Source: Terriglobales bacterium
Lineage (GTDB): Bacteria; Acidobacteriota; Terriglobia; Terriglobales; Acidobacteriaceae
Length of the DNA: 43,421 nucleotides
Assembly (NCBI GenBank): GCA_035561515.1
Contig: DATMXP010000060.1
Span: 1-43,421, forward strand
Direction: 5' to 3'
Each line of letters begins with the position of its first letter. The first letter of the stretch is position 1. A program made the position numbers and the translations under genes. A model generated the notes under the pieces. The model saw only the letters and a list, made by a program, of their open reading frames with translations, had not been told where the DNA came from and did not search any database. This document shows, piece by piece, positions 1 through 8,949 of the stretch.

Positions 1-846
1 CTTCTGGTGCATACGAGCGAATACGTTTATCGGCTTCAGTACGGAATGTTGTCGGCCGCCGAGGAACTCCAGATGGAGATTCCGTATTCGGAAGAGCTGG
101 TAGACGCGTTCTGGCTATCCGCCGGGGGATCGATCTTGGCGGCGCAACGGGCGCTCGAAGATGGAGTGTGCGTGAACGTGGGCGGCGGGTTCCACCACGC
201 TTTTCCGAATCATGGCGAAGGCTTCTGCATGATTCATGATGTTGCCGTCGCGATCCGGCGGATGCAGAAGGACGGCCGCATCAAACGCGCTATGGTGGTG
301 GACTGCGATGTACATCAGGGAAATGGTACGGCGGCGATCTTCGGCAACAAGCAACAGGTTCACCGCCAGTTGCCTTCGTGGGGAGCACCAGTCGAGCCCA
401 CACAGAGCAAGGTGAACGAGGGAGAAACAGATGTCTTTACCATCTCGCTTCACCAGGCGAATAACTATCCGCCGATCAAGCCGCCTTCATCGATCGACGT
501 GAATCTTCCCGACCATACGACAGACGATCAGTATCTCGGCTGGCTGGATAACGCACTTTCAAGCGCATTGAGGCAGTTCACCCCGGACCTGCTCTGTTAT
601 GTAGCGGGCGCCGATCCTTATAAAGAGGACCAACTCGGTGGACTGGACCTGACCATTGACGGGCTCAAGCGGCGGGACGACCTCGTGTTTCAGATGGCTA
701 TGGCACGAGAAATTCCCGTCATGGTCACGTTTGCCGGCGGTTACGCTTACAACGTAGAGGACACCATCACCATCCACTGCAACACCATCAAGGCTGCCTG
801 CGACGCCGTTCGTGCTGAGAATGCGGGCAAATTTCAGTCCAAGTAG
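1..846 (+). CDS. Histone deacetylase family protein (5' end outside window)
   Basis: Zinc-dependent deacetylase of the HDAC/AcuC/acetylpolyamine amidohydrolase superfamily. The frame is open at base 1 (Leu-Leu precede the first GTG at base 7), and the N-terminal part of the fold is missing, so the gene starts upstream of the window. Visible family motifs are the tandem catalytic histidines in GGGFHHAFPNHGEGFC, the zinc ligands in DCDVHQGNG, the third zinc ligand in AGADP, and the transition-state tyrosine in FAGGYAYN. Substrate cannot be told from sequence; bacterial members act on acetyl-lysine, polyamines or acetoin-related targets. Odd point: about 25 extra residues sit between TAAIFG and DVFTISLHQ, where HDACs normally have a short turn. 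The gene ends before a 180-base spacer leading to the next gene. Confidence 0.88.
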   Translation, partial: LLVHTSEYVYRLQYGMLSAAEELQMEIPYSEELVDAFWLSAGGSILAAQRALEDGVCVNVGGGFHHAFPNHGEGFCMIHDVAVAIRRMQKDGRIKRAMVVDCDVHQGNGTAAIFGNKQQVHRQLPSWGAPVEPTQSKVNEGETDVFTISLHQANNYPPIKPPSSIDVNLPDHTTDDQYLGWLDNALSSALRQFTPDLLCYVAGADPYKEDQLGGLDLTIDGLKRRDDLVFQMAMAREIPVMVTFAGGYAYNVEDTITIHCNTIKAACDAVRAENAGKFQSK

Positions 847-1028
847 AATGCGACATTTTGTCTCACTCTGAAATGGCTGACTGCGCCAGACTGTCTTATT
901 CCGAGCTAATCGCAAATTTCAACTAGCATGCAAATTTGTAACCCTTTTAAGGTCAACAACTTACATTTTCTCCTTTAGCTCTCGTCTGGCAGTGGGCGTG
1001 CCTATAGAGAGTGTCAGGAGCTCAGTGT

Positions 1029-3455
1029 ATGTCTGCGAAGGCCAAGATTTACTTGGCTGCCGTGTATCTGGCAGGCGTCATTACAGCCGCCATGGCGGTA
1101 TCGCAGTGGTCTGTTTCGGATCCGATCCGATTCGTCTCCTACCTTCTTATTGCTTTGCTTGCCTCGAGCCTGAAAGTCAGTCTCCCCGGGATCAACGGAT
1201 CGATGTCCGTGAACTTCTTCTTCATTATCCTGGGTGTAATGGAACTGAGCCTTCCGGAGACCCTGATCATCGGCTGCGGAGCCACGCTGGTGCAGAGCCA
1301 CTGGAAGGTGCATACCCGTCCGAAACTGGTACAGATCACTTTCAACCTGGCGAATATGTCGACCGCCATCGTGCTGGCGAGCACGGTGTTTAACGTGGTA
1401 GGCCAGTTCACGGGTCGCAACATGCCGTTGATGCTCGTGGCTGCTGCTTGCACTTACTTCGTTACCAATACCCTGCCAGTGGCCATCATCATCGCCTTCA
1501 CCGAACAGAAAGCGTTCCGGAAGATTTGGGCCGAATGCTACTTCTGGTCTTTCCCGTATTACCTGGTTGGCGCTGCAATCGCCGGTTGTGTGAGCTACAT
1601 CAACCGCTACGTTGGCTGGCAGACGTCGTTGCTGGCGTTACCGGTGATCTACTGGATCTACCGTTCTTATCGCCTTTATCTTGGGCGTCTCGAAGATGAG
1701 AAGCGCCATGTGGAGAACATGGCAGCGCTTCACCTGCGCACGATCGAAGCTCTGGCGCTCGCGATCGAAGCAAAAGACCACACCACGCACGACCACCTGC
1801 AGCGCGTACGTGTTTATGCGCTGGAAGTAGCGAAAGAACTGAACCTGAATCAGAAGGAAGTGGAAGCGCTCAGGGCTGCTTCGCTGCTGCATGATATCGG
1901 CAAGCTTGCGATCCCGGAACACATCATCAATAAGCCGGGCAAGCTGACACCGGAAGAATTCGAAAAGATGAAGATCCACCCGTTGGTCGGGGCGGAGATC
2001 CTGGAGCGGGTCAACTTCCCATATCCGGTCGTTCCCATCGTGCGAGCCCATCACGAGAAATATGACGGTTCGGGTTATCCATTTGGGCTAAAAGGGGAAG
2101 AGATTCCGATTGGCGCTCGCATTCTGGCTGCCGTGGATTGCCTCGACGCGCTTGCTTCCGACCGCCAATACCGGCGCGCCGTGCCGCTGCAGGAAGCCAT
2201 GCAACAGGTAGCAAGGCAGGCGGGGAAGGCTTTTGATCCGCGCGTTGTCGATGTCCTGCAACGACGTTATGTCGAGCTTGAACATCTGGCGCAACAAAAA
2301 GTCGAGGTGGTTGAGAAGAAGATCCTCTCGACGGACGTGAAGATCGACAAGGGTGCCGCACCGGATGCTGGATTCGAGCAGACCAGGCAGGAAAACGCAG
2401 CGCCGGATGGAAGCTTCCTTACATCCATTGCCGCCGCGCGGCAGGAAGCGCAGACGCTCTTCGAACTCAGTCACGAACTCGGCAACTCGCTGAGCCTCGA
2501 CGAGACGCTGTCGGTGCTATCCATACGTTTGCGCAAGTTGGTTCCGTTTGACTCGTTCGCGATCTACGTTTTGCGCGACGGGAAGCTGATCCCCGAACAC
2601 GTGAGCGGCGACAATTTCCGCCTGTTCTCGTCGTTGGAGATTCCACTGGGACAAGGCTTATCCGGTTGGGTTGCGGCGAACCGCAAGCCGATCGTGAACG
2701 GTGATCCTTCGGTAGAGCCCGGATACCTGAACGATTCAACAAAGTTCAGTACGCTGCGCTCGGCGATTTCGGTTCCACTCGAAGGCGTCATTGGCGTGCT
2801 GGGCGTGCTTTCGCTCTACAAGGCCGAACCGGATGCATTCACGCAAGACCACCTCCGCATATTGCTGGCGATCAGCTCGAAGGTTGCGTTGTCGATTGAG
2901 AATGCGTTGAAGTACCAGCAGGCCGAAAGCTCAGCGACCACCGATTACCTCACCGGTCTTCCGAACGCACGTTCGTTGTTCCTGCATCTGGACCAGGAAC
3001 TCGCACGCTGCCGCCGCACGAATGCGTCCGTGGCCGTGATGGTTTGCGACCTGGACGGCTTCAAGCAGATTAACGACAGGTTCGGTCACATTGAGGGCAA
3101 CAAGGTCCTGAGAATCTTCGCAAACAAACTCCGGTCGGTTTGCCGTGAGTACGACTACGTGGCACGTATGGGCGGCGACGAGTTCATCATTATCGCTCCG
3201 GGTTTGACCCGCGAAGCCGCTGACGAAAAGGCGCTCATCCTCAACGAACTCGCCGTGGATTCAGGTCGCGAAGTATGCAAGCTCGACATCCTCTCGGTCA
3301 GCGTGGGAACCGCTTTCTTCAGCGAAGACGGCATGGATGCCGAACAGTTGCTCGCCGAAGCCGATCGCCGCATGTACATCGTGAAGCAAATTCATCACGA
3401 GAAGATGGAAACCGCACCTGAAGCCGGCACACGCTTCAGTTCGCTGATCAACTAG
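1029..3455 (+). CDS. Membrane HD-GYP / GAF / GGDEF cyclic-di-GMP protein
   Basis: Start chosen at ATG 1029 because AGGAG (1016-1020) lies 8 bases upstream; a GTG at 1011 is in frame but has no such site. This gives 808 residues. Order: about six hydrophobic segments (residues about 1-215), a short helical linker, an HD-GYP phosphodiesterase domain with HDIGK (288-292) and HHEKYDGSGYP (341-351), a GAF sensor domain (about 470-630), and a C-terminal GGDEF diguanylate cyclase with an intact GGDEF (715-719). An RxxD motif (REYD, 706-709) sits exactly five residues before GGDEF and matches the product-inhibition I-site. Both catalytic motifs are intact, so the protein may make and degrade cyclic-di-GMP, with the GAF or membrane domain deciding which. 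Direct target unknown. Confidence 0.93.
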   Translation: MSAKAKIYLAAVYLAGVITAAMAVSQWSVSDPIRFVSYLLIALLASSLKVSLPGINGSMSVNFFFIILGVMELSLPETLIIGCGATLVQSHWKVHTRPKLVQITFNLANMSTAIVLASTVFNVVGQFTGRNMPLMLVAAACTYFVTNTLPVAIIIAFTEQKAFRKIWAECYFWSFPYYLVGAAIAGCVSYINRYVGWQTSLLALPVIYWIYRSYRLYLGRLEDEKRHVENMAALHLRTIEALALAIEAKDHTTHDHLQRVRVYALEVAKELNLNQKEVEALRAASLLHDIGKLAIPEHIINKPGKLTPEEFEKMKIHPLVGAEILERVNFPYPVVPIVRAHHEKYDGSGYPFGLKGEEIPIGARILAAVDCLDALASDRQYRRAVPLQEAMQQVARQAGKAFDPRVVDVLQRRYVELEHLAQQKVEVVEKKILSTDVKIDKGAAPDAGFEQTRQENAAPDGSFLTSIAAARQEAQTLFELSHELGNSLSLDETLSVLSIRLRKLVPFDSFAIYVLRDGKLIPEHVSGDNFRLFSSLEIPLGQGLSGWVAANRKPIVNGDPSVEPGYLNDSTKFSTLRSAISVPLEGVIGVLGVLSLYKAEPDAFTQDHLRILLAISSKVALSIENALKYQQAESSATTDYLTGLPNARSLFLHLDQELARCRRTNASVAVMVCDLDGFKQINDRFGHIEGNKVLRIFANKLRSVCREYDYVARMGGDEFIIIAPGLTREAADEKALILNELAVDSGREVCKLDILSVSVGTAFFSEDGMDAEQLLAEADRRMYIVKQIHHEKMETAPEAGTRFSSLIN

Positions 3456-3464
3456 GGGCTCGGA

Positions 3465-4328
3465 TTGGCACGGATCGCATTGCGTCATTTCGTCCGCATT
3501 CTCGTCACGGTTGTGATCGGGGGGATTTTTGCGGCGACACTGGTCCGCTATGCACCGGGATTCGAGTCGGATGAGCAAGCGCTCGATTCGCGCCTGTCAA
3601 ACGAAAGCGTTCAGGCCCTGCGCAATGCACGAGCAGGCGAGCGGGACGTGTTCGCTTTCTACAAATCGTTTCTTGTCTCGGCGGCACATGGGGATTTCGG
3701 AACCTCACGCACGCTGAACCGACCAGTACGAGAACTGGTCTCCGAACGGCTTCCGGTGACAATGAGGTTGATTGGAACCGGACTCCTGCTGGGGTGGGCT
3801 CTGGCGCTGCTGTTCGCCGTCTCCGCCGTGATGGTTCGTTTTGCGCCATATGATGTGCTGACGACCGCGGTCTCCGGACTGATTCTCTGCGTGCCATCGG
3901 CCGTGCTGGGATTGATCTTCGTATTTGCGAATGCGCCGGCTTCGCTGGCCATCGGTCTGATCGTCTTCTCCCACGTGTTCCGCTACTGGCGCAACCTGCT
4001 CGACAAGAGCTACATGATGCCGCACATCGTGATGGCCCGGGCGAAGGGATTGTCTCCCGCTCGCATCCTGGTTTTTCACGTACTGCCGGTGAGTGCGGGA
4101 CAGTTGTTGGCGGTCTGCGGTATTTCGGTGAGCATCGCGCTCGGTGCTGCCATTCCGGTGGAAGCTCTATGCGGAGTACCCGGAATCGGCCAATTAGCAT
4201 GGCAGGCCGCTTTGGGAAGGGATCTGTCACTCCTGGTGACGCTGACATTTATCGTCACGATCGTGACTCTGCTGGCGAACACGGCGTCGGAGATTTTCGG
4301 CCAGGCGTTCAGGGTGCAGGAAGCATGA
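3465..4328 (+). CDS. ABC transporter permease, DppB/OppB type
   Basis: Inner-membrane permease of a peptide/nickel-type ABC importer, 287 residues. The start is a TTG at 3465 with AGGGG six bases upstream, just after the stop of the cyclic-di-GMP gene. It has one N-terminal membrane segment, a periplasmic stretch, then several membrane helices. The ATPase-contacting loop reads MARAKGLSPARILVFHVLP, close to the family EAA motif. The end carries the family-typical PVEALCGVPGIGQLAWQAAL. It is shorter than E. coli DppB (about 340 residues), mainly in the periplasmic part. Its stop overlaps the next start (ATGA), so the four transporter genes form one translationally coupled operon. Confidence 0.88.
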   Translation: MARIALRHFVRILVTVVIGGIFAATLVRYAPGFESDEQALDSRLSNESVQALRNARAGERDVFAFYKSFLVSAAHGDFGTSRTLNRPVRELVSERLPVTMRLIGTGLLLGWALALLFAVSAVMVRFAPYDVLTTAVSGLILCVPSAVLGLIFVFANAPASLAIGLIVFSHVFRYWRNLLDKSYMMPHIVMARAKGLSPARILVFHVLPVSAGQLLAVCGISVSIALGAAIPVEALCGVPGIGQLAWQAALGRDLSLLVTLTFIVTIVTLLANTASEIFGQAFRVQEA

Positions 4329-5137
4329 AACGCGTCCGGCAAATTTCGTGCGTGCTGTTGCTGCTGATCGTGGGAGCGAGCTTTGCAGCCGAGCTGCTGG
4401 CCTCAGCGAATTACGCTACTCAGTTCCGCGATGAGCTTCCGAACGCGGCGCCATCGCGACAGCACCTGCTCGGCACCGATGACCTCGGCCGTGACAGGTT
4501 CTCACGCGTCCTCTTTGGAACACGCGTGTCGCTGCTACTAGCTCCGGCGGCAGCGCTTCTTTCCACCTTGCTGGCGGCAGTCGTAGGGGCCCTTGCCGGG
4601 TATATCGGCGGACGCTGGGAAAAGCTCGCGATGGCGTCGGCTGACCTATTCCTCTCGCTACCGTGGCTGTTCCTTCTCCTCATGGTCAGGGCGATGCTGC
4701 CGCTGAACGTGTCGCCGTTCACGTCGGTGATGGTGACGTTTCTGTTGCTTGGACTCCTGGGATGGGCGGCATCTGCGCGGGTGCTTTGTGCGGGTGCGCG
4801 GTCGATCCGCAATTCCGATTTCGTATTGTTAGCGCGGGCCTCTGGTATCGGACGCCTTCGCGTGTTGTTCCGTCACGTGTTGCCGAACCTGAAGCCTGTG
4901 CTGCTGGCGCAGTTCTGGATCTCGATTCCGGTGTTCATCCTGAGCGAGGCGAATCTTGGCATCCTTGGACTTGGCGTGGCTGAGCCGCTGCCCTCCTGGG
5001 GAAGCCTGCTTCGTGAACTCGAGAATTTTGCGAATTTCGGCGGAGAGTACTGGCGGCTCGTTCCCCTGGTACTCCTGGTTATTACGGTTACGAGTTTTCA
5101 ATTGGTGCTTTCCCGTACCGATGAGGTGTCAGCATGA
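4325..5137 (+). CDS. ABC transporter permease, DppC/OppC type
   Basis: Second inner-membrane permease, 270 residues from ATG 4325, which overlaps the stop of the upstream permease by four bases. The open frame extends back to 4169, but that part only shadows the previous gene. DppC hallmarks: an N-terminal membrane helix, the motif HLLGTDDLGRDRFSRVLFGTR just after it, then a helical bundle. The coupling loop reads ARASGIGRLRVLFRHVLPN, and LGLGVAEPLPSWGSLL near the end is highly characteristic. It pairs with the upstream permease to form the channel. Substrate is not evident from sequence, and peptides are only the default guess. Confidence 0.9.
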   Translation: MKRVRQISCVLLLLIVGASFAAELLASANYATQFRDELPNAAPSRQHLLGTDDLGRDRFSRVLFGTRVSLLLAPAAALLSTLLAAVVGALAGYIGGRWEKLAMASADLFLSLPWLFLLLMVRAMLPLNVSPFTSVMVTFLLLGLLGWAASARVLCAGARSIRNSDFVLLARASGIGRLRVLFRHVLPNLKPVLLAQFWISIPVFILSEANLGILGLGVAEPLPSWGSLLRELENFANFGGEYWRLVPLVLLVITVTSFQLVLSRTDEVSA

Positions 5138-6765
5138 AGCGCGCCCTTCGTCTGCTGAGCTGTGCGGCACTTGTGTTCGTCCTGGTGCTCTCGGCATTCG
5201 CCCAGGGCGGCGAACTTCGCTTTTGTATCAAGTCCGATCCGAAGACCTTCAATCCCGTCGCTGTGGCGGATGATGCTTCCGAAACAGTTCGCTACCTCAC
5301 CGGGGGCGTACTGGTGCGGGTGAACCGGCAGACGCAGCAACTGGAGCCGGAACTGGCTACCTCGTGGAAGATCACCAACGCAGGGAAAACCATCACCTTC
5401 ACACTGCGCCCGAATCAATATTTCTCCGATGGCACTCCGTTCACCGCGGAAGACGTTGCATTCACGGTGAAACAGCTAACCAATCCCAATCTGCACTCGC
5501 CTACCGGAGACGCGTTTCGATCGGGAACGGGAGACGTAACGAGCAAGATTCTGTCCGGCAACAAGATCAGCATTACCTTCCCGGGGGCGATTGCGGGTCT
5601 GGATAGGCTGTTTGACCAGGTTGCGATCATGTCTGCGAGGTCGCCGAAGAAAGAGAGAGCGGTGCTCGGCCCGTTTTTCCTCGCCGATCACAAGCCCGGC
5701 TCGTATCTCTATTTCCGCAAGAACAACAATTACTGGAAGAAAGATGCGCAAGGGCGCAAGTTGCCGCTGCTTGATGCCGTCAGGCTCGACATCCAACCGA
5801 ACCGCGAGATCGAGGTCATGCGCTTCCGTCGCGGTGAAATTGATCTGATCAACAGCCTCGATTCCGATTTCTATGCAAAGCTTCAACAAGGTTCCGAGGC
5901 GCAGGTCCGCGACGCCGGTGCATCGCTCGATTCCGAGCAACTTTGGTTCAACCAGGTGCCGGGAGCTCCCATCGCCGATTACAAGAAAGCATGGTTCAAG
6001 TCGCAAAACTTCCGGCGGGCTGTAGCGCTTTCCATCAACCGTGCAGACCTGGTGCGAATCGTCTTTGGTGGACACGCGCAAGCTGCAATCGGTCCGACTT
6101 CGCCCGCAAACAAATTCTGGTTCAACACCAAACTCAAGGCGCTTCCTTACGACACGCAACTTGCGCTCAACCTGTTGAAGCAGGATGGATTCCAGTTACA
6201 GGGCGGCACGCTGAAAGATGCGCAAGGACGGACCGTGGAGTTCTCCATCGTTACGAACTCCAGCAGCAAGCCGCGCGAGCGCATGGCGACGATGATTCAA
6301 CAGGACCTGTCCAGGATCGGCATCAAGGTGAACGTCGTGACGCTGGATTTTCCCTCAATGATCGAACGCATCACCGCGAAGTTCAATTATGAGGCGGCGA
6401 TCCTCGGATTCATCAACACCGAGATGGATCCAAATTCGCAGATGACGGTGTGGCTGAGCAGCGGCGAGAATCACGCGTGGAATCCGAATCAAAAGTCGCC
6501 TGCGACCGCGTGGGAAGCCGAGATGGACAAGTTGATGCAGGCGCAGACGCAATCACCGGATCCGAAGAAGCGCAAAGCTGCTTGGGACCGGGTACAGGAG
6601 ATCGTTTACGAGCAGCAACCGATGATCTACCTGGTGAACAAGAATGCGCTTTCGGCCGTGTCGTCGAATCTCGTGAATGCCGCGCCGGTGGTACTTCGTC
6701 CGCAGACGTATTGGAATATCGATCGGCTCTACCTGAAATCCGACGCTGACAGGAGCGGCAAATGA
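5134..6765 (+). CDS. ABC transporter substrate-binding protein, family 5 (OppA/DppA-like)
   Basis: Periplasmic solute receptor of the SBP_bac_5 family, 543 residues. An N-terminal signal peptide (positively charged start, hydrophobic core, cleavage after about SAFAQG) directs export. There is no lipobox cysteine, so it is probably soluble rather than anchored. Family features include LRFCIKSDPKTFNPV at the mature N-terminus, ITFTLRPNQYFSDGTPFTAEDV, and the C-terminal half with AVALSINRADLV and QQDLSRIGIKVNV. ATG 5134 overlaps the permease stop and the gene's own stop overlaps the ATPase start. Ligand class (di/oligopeptide, glycoside, nickel-chelate) cannot be assigned. Confidence 0.9.
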   Translation: MKRALRLLSCAALVFVLVLSAFAQGGELRFCIKSDPKTFNPVAVADDASETVRYLTGGVLVRVNRQTQQLEPELATSWKITNAGKTITFTLRPNQYFSDGTPFTAEDVAFTVKQLTNPNLHSPTGDAFRSGTGDVTSKILSGNKISITFPGAIAGLDRLFDQVAIMSARSPKKERAVLGPFFLADHKPGSYLYFRKNNNYWKKDAQGRKLPLLDAVRLDIQPNREIEVMRFRRGEIDLINSLDSDFYAKLQQGSEAQVRDAGASLDSEQLWFNQVPGAPIADYKKAWFKSQNFRRAVALSINRADLVRIVFGGHAQAAIGPTSPANKFWFNTKLKALPYDTQLALNLLKQDGFQLQGGTLKDAQGRTVEFSIVTNSSSKPRERMATMIQQDLSRIGIKVNVVTLDFPSMIERITAKFNYEAAILGFINTEMDPNSQMTVWLSSGENHAWNPNQKSPATAWEAEMDKLMQAQTQSPDPKKRKAAWDRVQEIVYEQQPMIYLVNKNALSAVSSNLVNAAPVVLRPQTYWNIDRLYLKSDADRSGK

Positions 6766-7613
6766 GCACTCCTCGCGATGTTCCTTTACTGTCGGTCTCG
6801 CTTAGCGTCGGCTATCGGAACAAACCGGCTGTGTTGAAATCCGCCTTCCTTGAAATGCGTCAGGGCGAAGTGCTCGGATTAATCGGCCAGAGCGGATCAG
6901 GGAAGAGCACGCTGGCGCTCTCCATTCTGCGGCTGCTGGAAATGAAGGGCGGACATGTGAGCGGGAGTGTCTTCTTCCAGGGGAGTGATCTACTCAAGCT
7001 GAAAGAATCGCAAATGCGCAAGCTGCGCGGCAGCGATATCGGCTTAGTGCTGCAAAGCCCGTTGTCATCGCTGAACCCGGCGCTTCGGATTGGCAGCCAA
7101 TTGATGGAAGCTTGGAAGGCGCATGCCTCCGGCCCGCGCGAAGAAGGTCTAAACCGGATCAAGGATGTGTTCGCGAGCGTGAGCCTGCCGTCCGAAGAGG
7201 AGTTCCTGAGACGCTATCCCTCGCAGTTGAGCGTAGGGCAGGCGCAGCGAGTGCTAATCGCGATGGCGGTGCTTCATCGTCCGGCGCTGTTGATCGCCGA
7301 TGAGCCAACGAGTGCCCTTGATGTCATTACCCAAGCTGAGATTCTCCAGCTGTTTCGCCAGCTCAACCGTGAACTCGGCACCGGCATTCTTTATATCTCA
7401 CATGATTTGCTTTCAGTCGCATCTGTCTGCGACCGCATCGCCATTCTGAATTCGGGAGAGATCGTGGAATGCGGTGCCACTGGGCAGATCTTCAATCGTC
7501 CGGCGCATCCTTACACGCGCAAGCTGATTGACGCATTGCCCGAAAAACCGGCAATTCCGGACGAGCGCCGGTACCGCGCCATGCTCAGGCCGCAGGCAAT
7601 TACGATTCAATAG
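6762..7613 (+). CDS. ABC transporter ATP-binding protein, DppD/OppD-like
   Basis: Cytoplasmic ATPase, 283 residues, powering the permeases encoded just upstream. Visible motifs: Walker A GQSGSGKST (42-50), Q-loop VLQSPLSSLNP, ABC signature LSVGQ (156-160, with Val instead of the usual Gly), Walker B LLIADEPTSALD (from 176) and H-loop His214. The C-terminal HPYTRKLIDALP is typical of the peptide/nickel ATPases, but the usual longer zinc or Fe-S tail of DppD/DppF is short here. Such importers normally use two different ATPases; only one is in this operon. Either it works as a homodimer or its partner is encoded elsewhere. Confidence 0.92.
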   Translation: MSTPRDVPLLSVSLSVGYRNKPAVLKSAFLEMRQGEVLGLIGQSGSGKSTLALSILRLLEMKGGHVSGSVFFQGSDLLKLKESQMRKLRGSDIGLVLQSPLSSLNPALRIGSQLMEAWKAHASGPREEGLNRIKDVFASVSLPSEEEFLRRYPSQLSVGQAQRVLIAMAVLHRPALLIADEPTSALDVITQAEILQLFRQLNRELGTGILYISHDLLSVASVCDRIAILNSGEIVECGATGQIFNRPAHPYTRKLIDALPEKPAIPDERRYRAMLRPQAITIQ

Positions 7614-7658
7614 TCTGGATTATTTCTTTTCGCAGGCACCCGGCCCGCCGCGAAGCCC

Positions 7659-7868
7659 TCAAGTTGAGCCTGCGGAGCCGCAGTTGTTGCGCGAAGACCA
7701 CTGCTCGCCACGCCATCCGCGTCCAACACTCGCGCCCACGGAATAGGTGGAGAACATCTCTTCCAGGTCGCCGCTACCGCAGTTGGGGCAACTCGCCCTC
7801 TGGCTCCCCATTACGAGTGCCTCAAACGGGCGTTTACACTTCTTACAGGTGTATTCGAAAATTGGCAT
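7659..7868 (-). CDS. FmdB-family zinc ribbon protein
   Basis: Small 69-residue protein starting MPIFEYTCKKC, the standard beginning of the FmdB/CxxC_CxxC_SSSS family. That is why ATG 7868 is preferred to the in-frame start at 7913. Two knuckles are visible, CKKC and CPNC, spaced to form one zinc ribbon, followed by a Ser/Gly-rich tail that the family usually shows. FmdB was named as a putative regulator in methylotrophs but no general function is established. It runs divergently from the hydrolase gene, with only 26 bases between the two proposed start codons, so their promoters must overlap or one start is further inside. Confidence 0.8.
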   Translation of the reverse strand: MPIFEYTCKKCKRPFEALVMGSQRASCPNCGSGDLEEMFSTYSVGASVGRGWRGEQWSSRNNCGSAGST

Positions 7869-7894
7869 AGAAGCGTTGTACGTAGACATTTTAG

Positions 7895-8926
7895 ATGGAA
7901 CCCGAGGCCCCAATCAAAACCGCGCACACAGCCATGAGTGACGGCCAACCTTGTCCTGATACTTTTGTGCCGCGGCGTTTCCTTTCCGGGGGACACCTCC
8001 AGACCCTCGTCAGCCATATTCTGCCCCGGAAGAACGGCTTAAGTGCGCCAGAGGAGCGACTTTTCCAAGTCGACACCGATGTCCAGGTGCTCTGCCATTG
8101 CCATTGGCAGCCTGATCGGGCACAGCGGACCACGATCATCATCGTCCACGGTCTCGAGGGATCAAGCGAGTCTCAATACGTCGTCGGCACCAGCAACAAG
8201 GCCTGGGACCTCGGCATGAACGTGGTGCGCATGAACATGCGCAATTGCGGCGGCAGCGAGAAACTTACGCCCACTCTCTACAACTGCAGCATGTCGGGCG
8301 ACGTCGGCGCCATCGTACGAACTCTCATCGAAGGTGACGGACTGCAGTCAATCGCGCTCGCCGGATTTTCCATGGGCGGCAACCTTGTCTTGAAGTTGGC
8401 GGGCGAGTGGCACACTGACGCTCCTCGTCAACTTGCGGCTGTGACTGCGGTGTCGCCGATCATCGACCTGAGCCCCTCTTCAGCGGCTCTACACGACTGG
8501 CAGAACCGTCTTTACGAGTACCGGTTCCTCCGCGATCTGCACGATAGCGTCAGCCGGAAAGCGAAACTGTACCCGGACCGCTACAAGACGTATCCGGTGT
8601 TCTCGATCCGTTCGCTGCGTGAGTTTGACGACAAGATCACCGCTCCGCACGGCGGTTTCAAGGATGCCGAAGATTACTACCACCGCGCGGGTTCAGCGCA
8701 AGTGGTACATCGCATAGCGGTTCCTACGTTGATCATCCATTCTCTCGATGACCCGTTTATCCGGCTGACTCATGAGACGCGCAGCAAGATACTTGCGAAC
8801 CCACACATTCGGTACTTGGAGACGCGACACGGTGGTCATTGCGCTTTCCTTGCCCAAGCCGACGGATACGATGGACGTTGGGCGGAGAGAACACTGCTTG
8901 AATTCGTTCGTGAATTTGCGGCGTAG
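7895..8926 (+). CDS. YheT-like alpha/beta-fold hydrolase
   Basis: Serine hydrolase of the YheT/UPF0017 group, 343 residues (330 if ATG 7934 is used; neither start has a convincing ribosome site). The N-terminal RRFLSGGHLQT is the family signature. The fold continues with IIIVHGLEGSSES (oxyanion region), the nucleophile elbow GFSMGG with Ser159, an acid residue in HSLDDPF (Asp285/286) and catalytic His315 in GGHCAF. Members are cytoplasmic or membrane-associated carboxylesterases of unknown natural substrate. The neighbouring genes share no obvious pathway with it. Confidence 0.87.
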   Translation: MEPEAPIKTAHTAMSDGQPCPDTFVPRRFLSGGHLQTLVSHILPRKNGLSAPEERLFQVDTDVQVLCHCHWQPDRAQRTTIIIVHGLEGSSESQYVVGTSNKAWDLGMNVVRMNMRNCGGSEKLTPTLYNCSMSGDVGAIVRTLIEGDGLQSIALAGFSMGGNLVLKLAGEWHTDAPRQLAAVTAVSPIIDLSPSSAALHDWQNRLYEYRFLRDLHDSVSRKAKLYPDRYKTYPVFSIRSLREFDDKITAPHGGFKDAEDYYHRAGSAQVVHRIAVPTLIIHSLDDPFIRLTHETRSKILANPHIRYLETRHGGHCAFLAQADGYDGRWAERTLLEFVREFAA

Positions 8927-8949
8927 AACCGATACCATGACTTCATCGC

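Noticed and set aside
4169..4324. Longer N-terminus for the second permease
   Set aside because: It only shadows the first permease gene; ATG 4325 gives the normal overlap and a typical DppC start.
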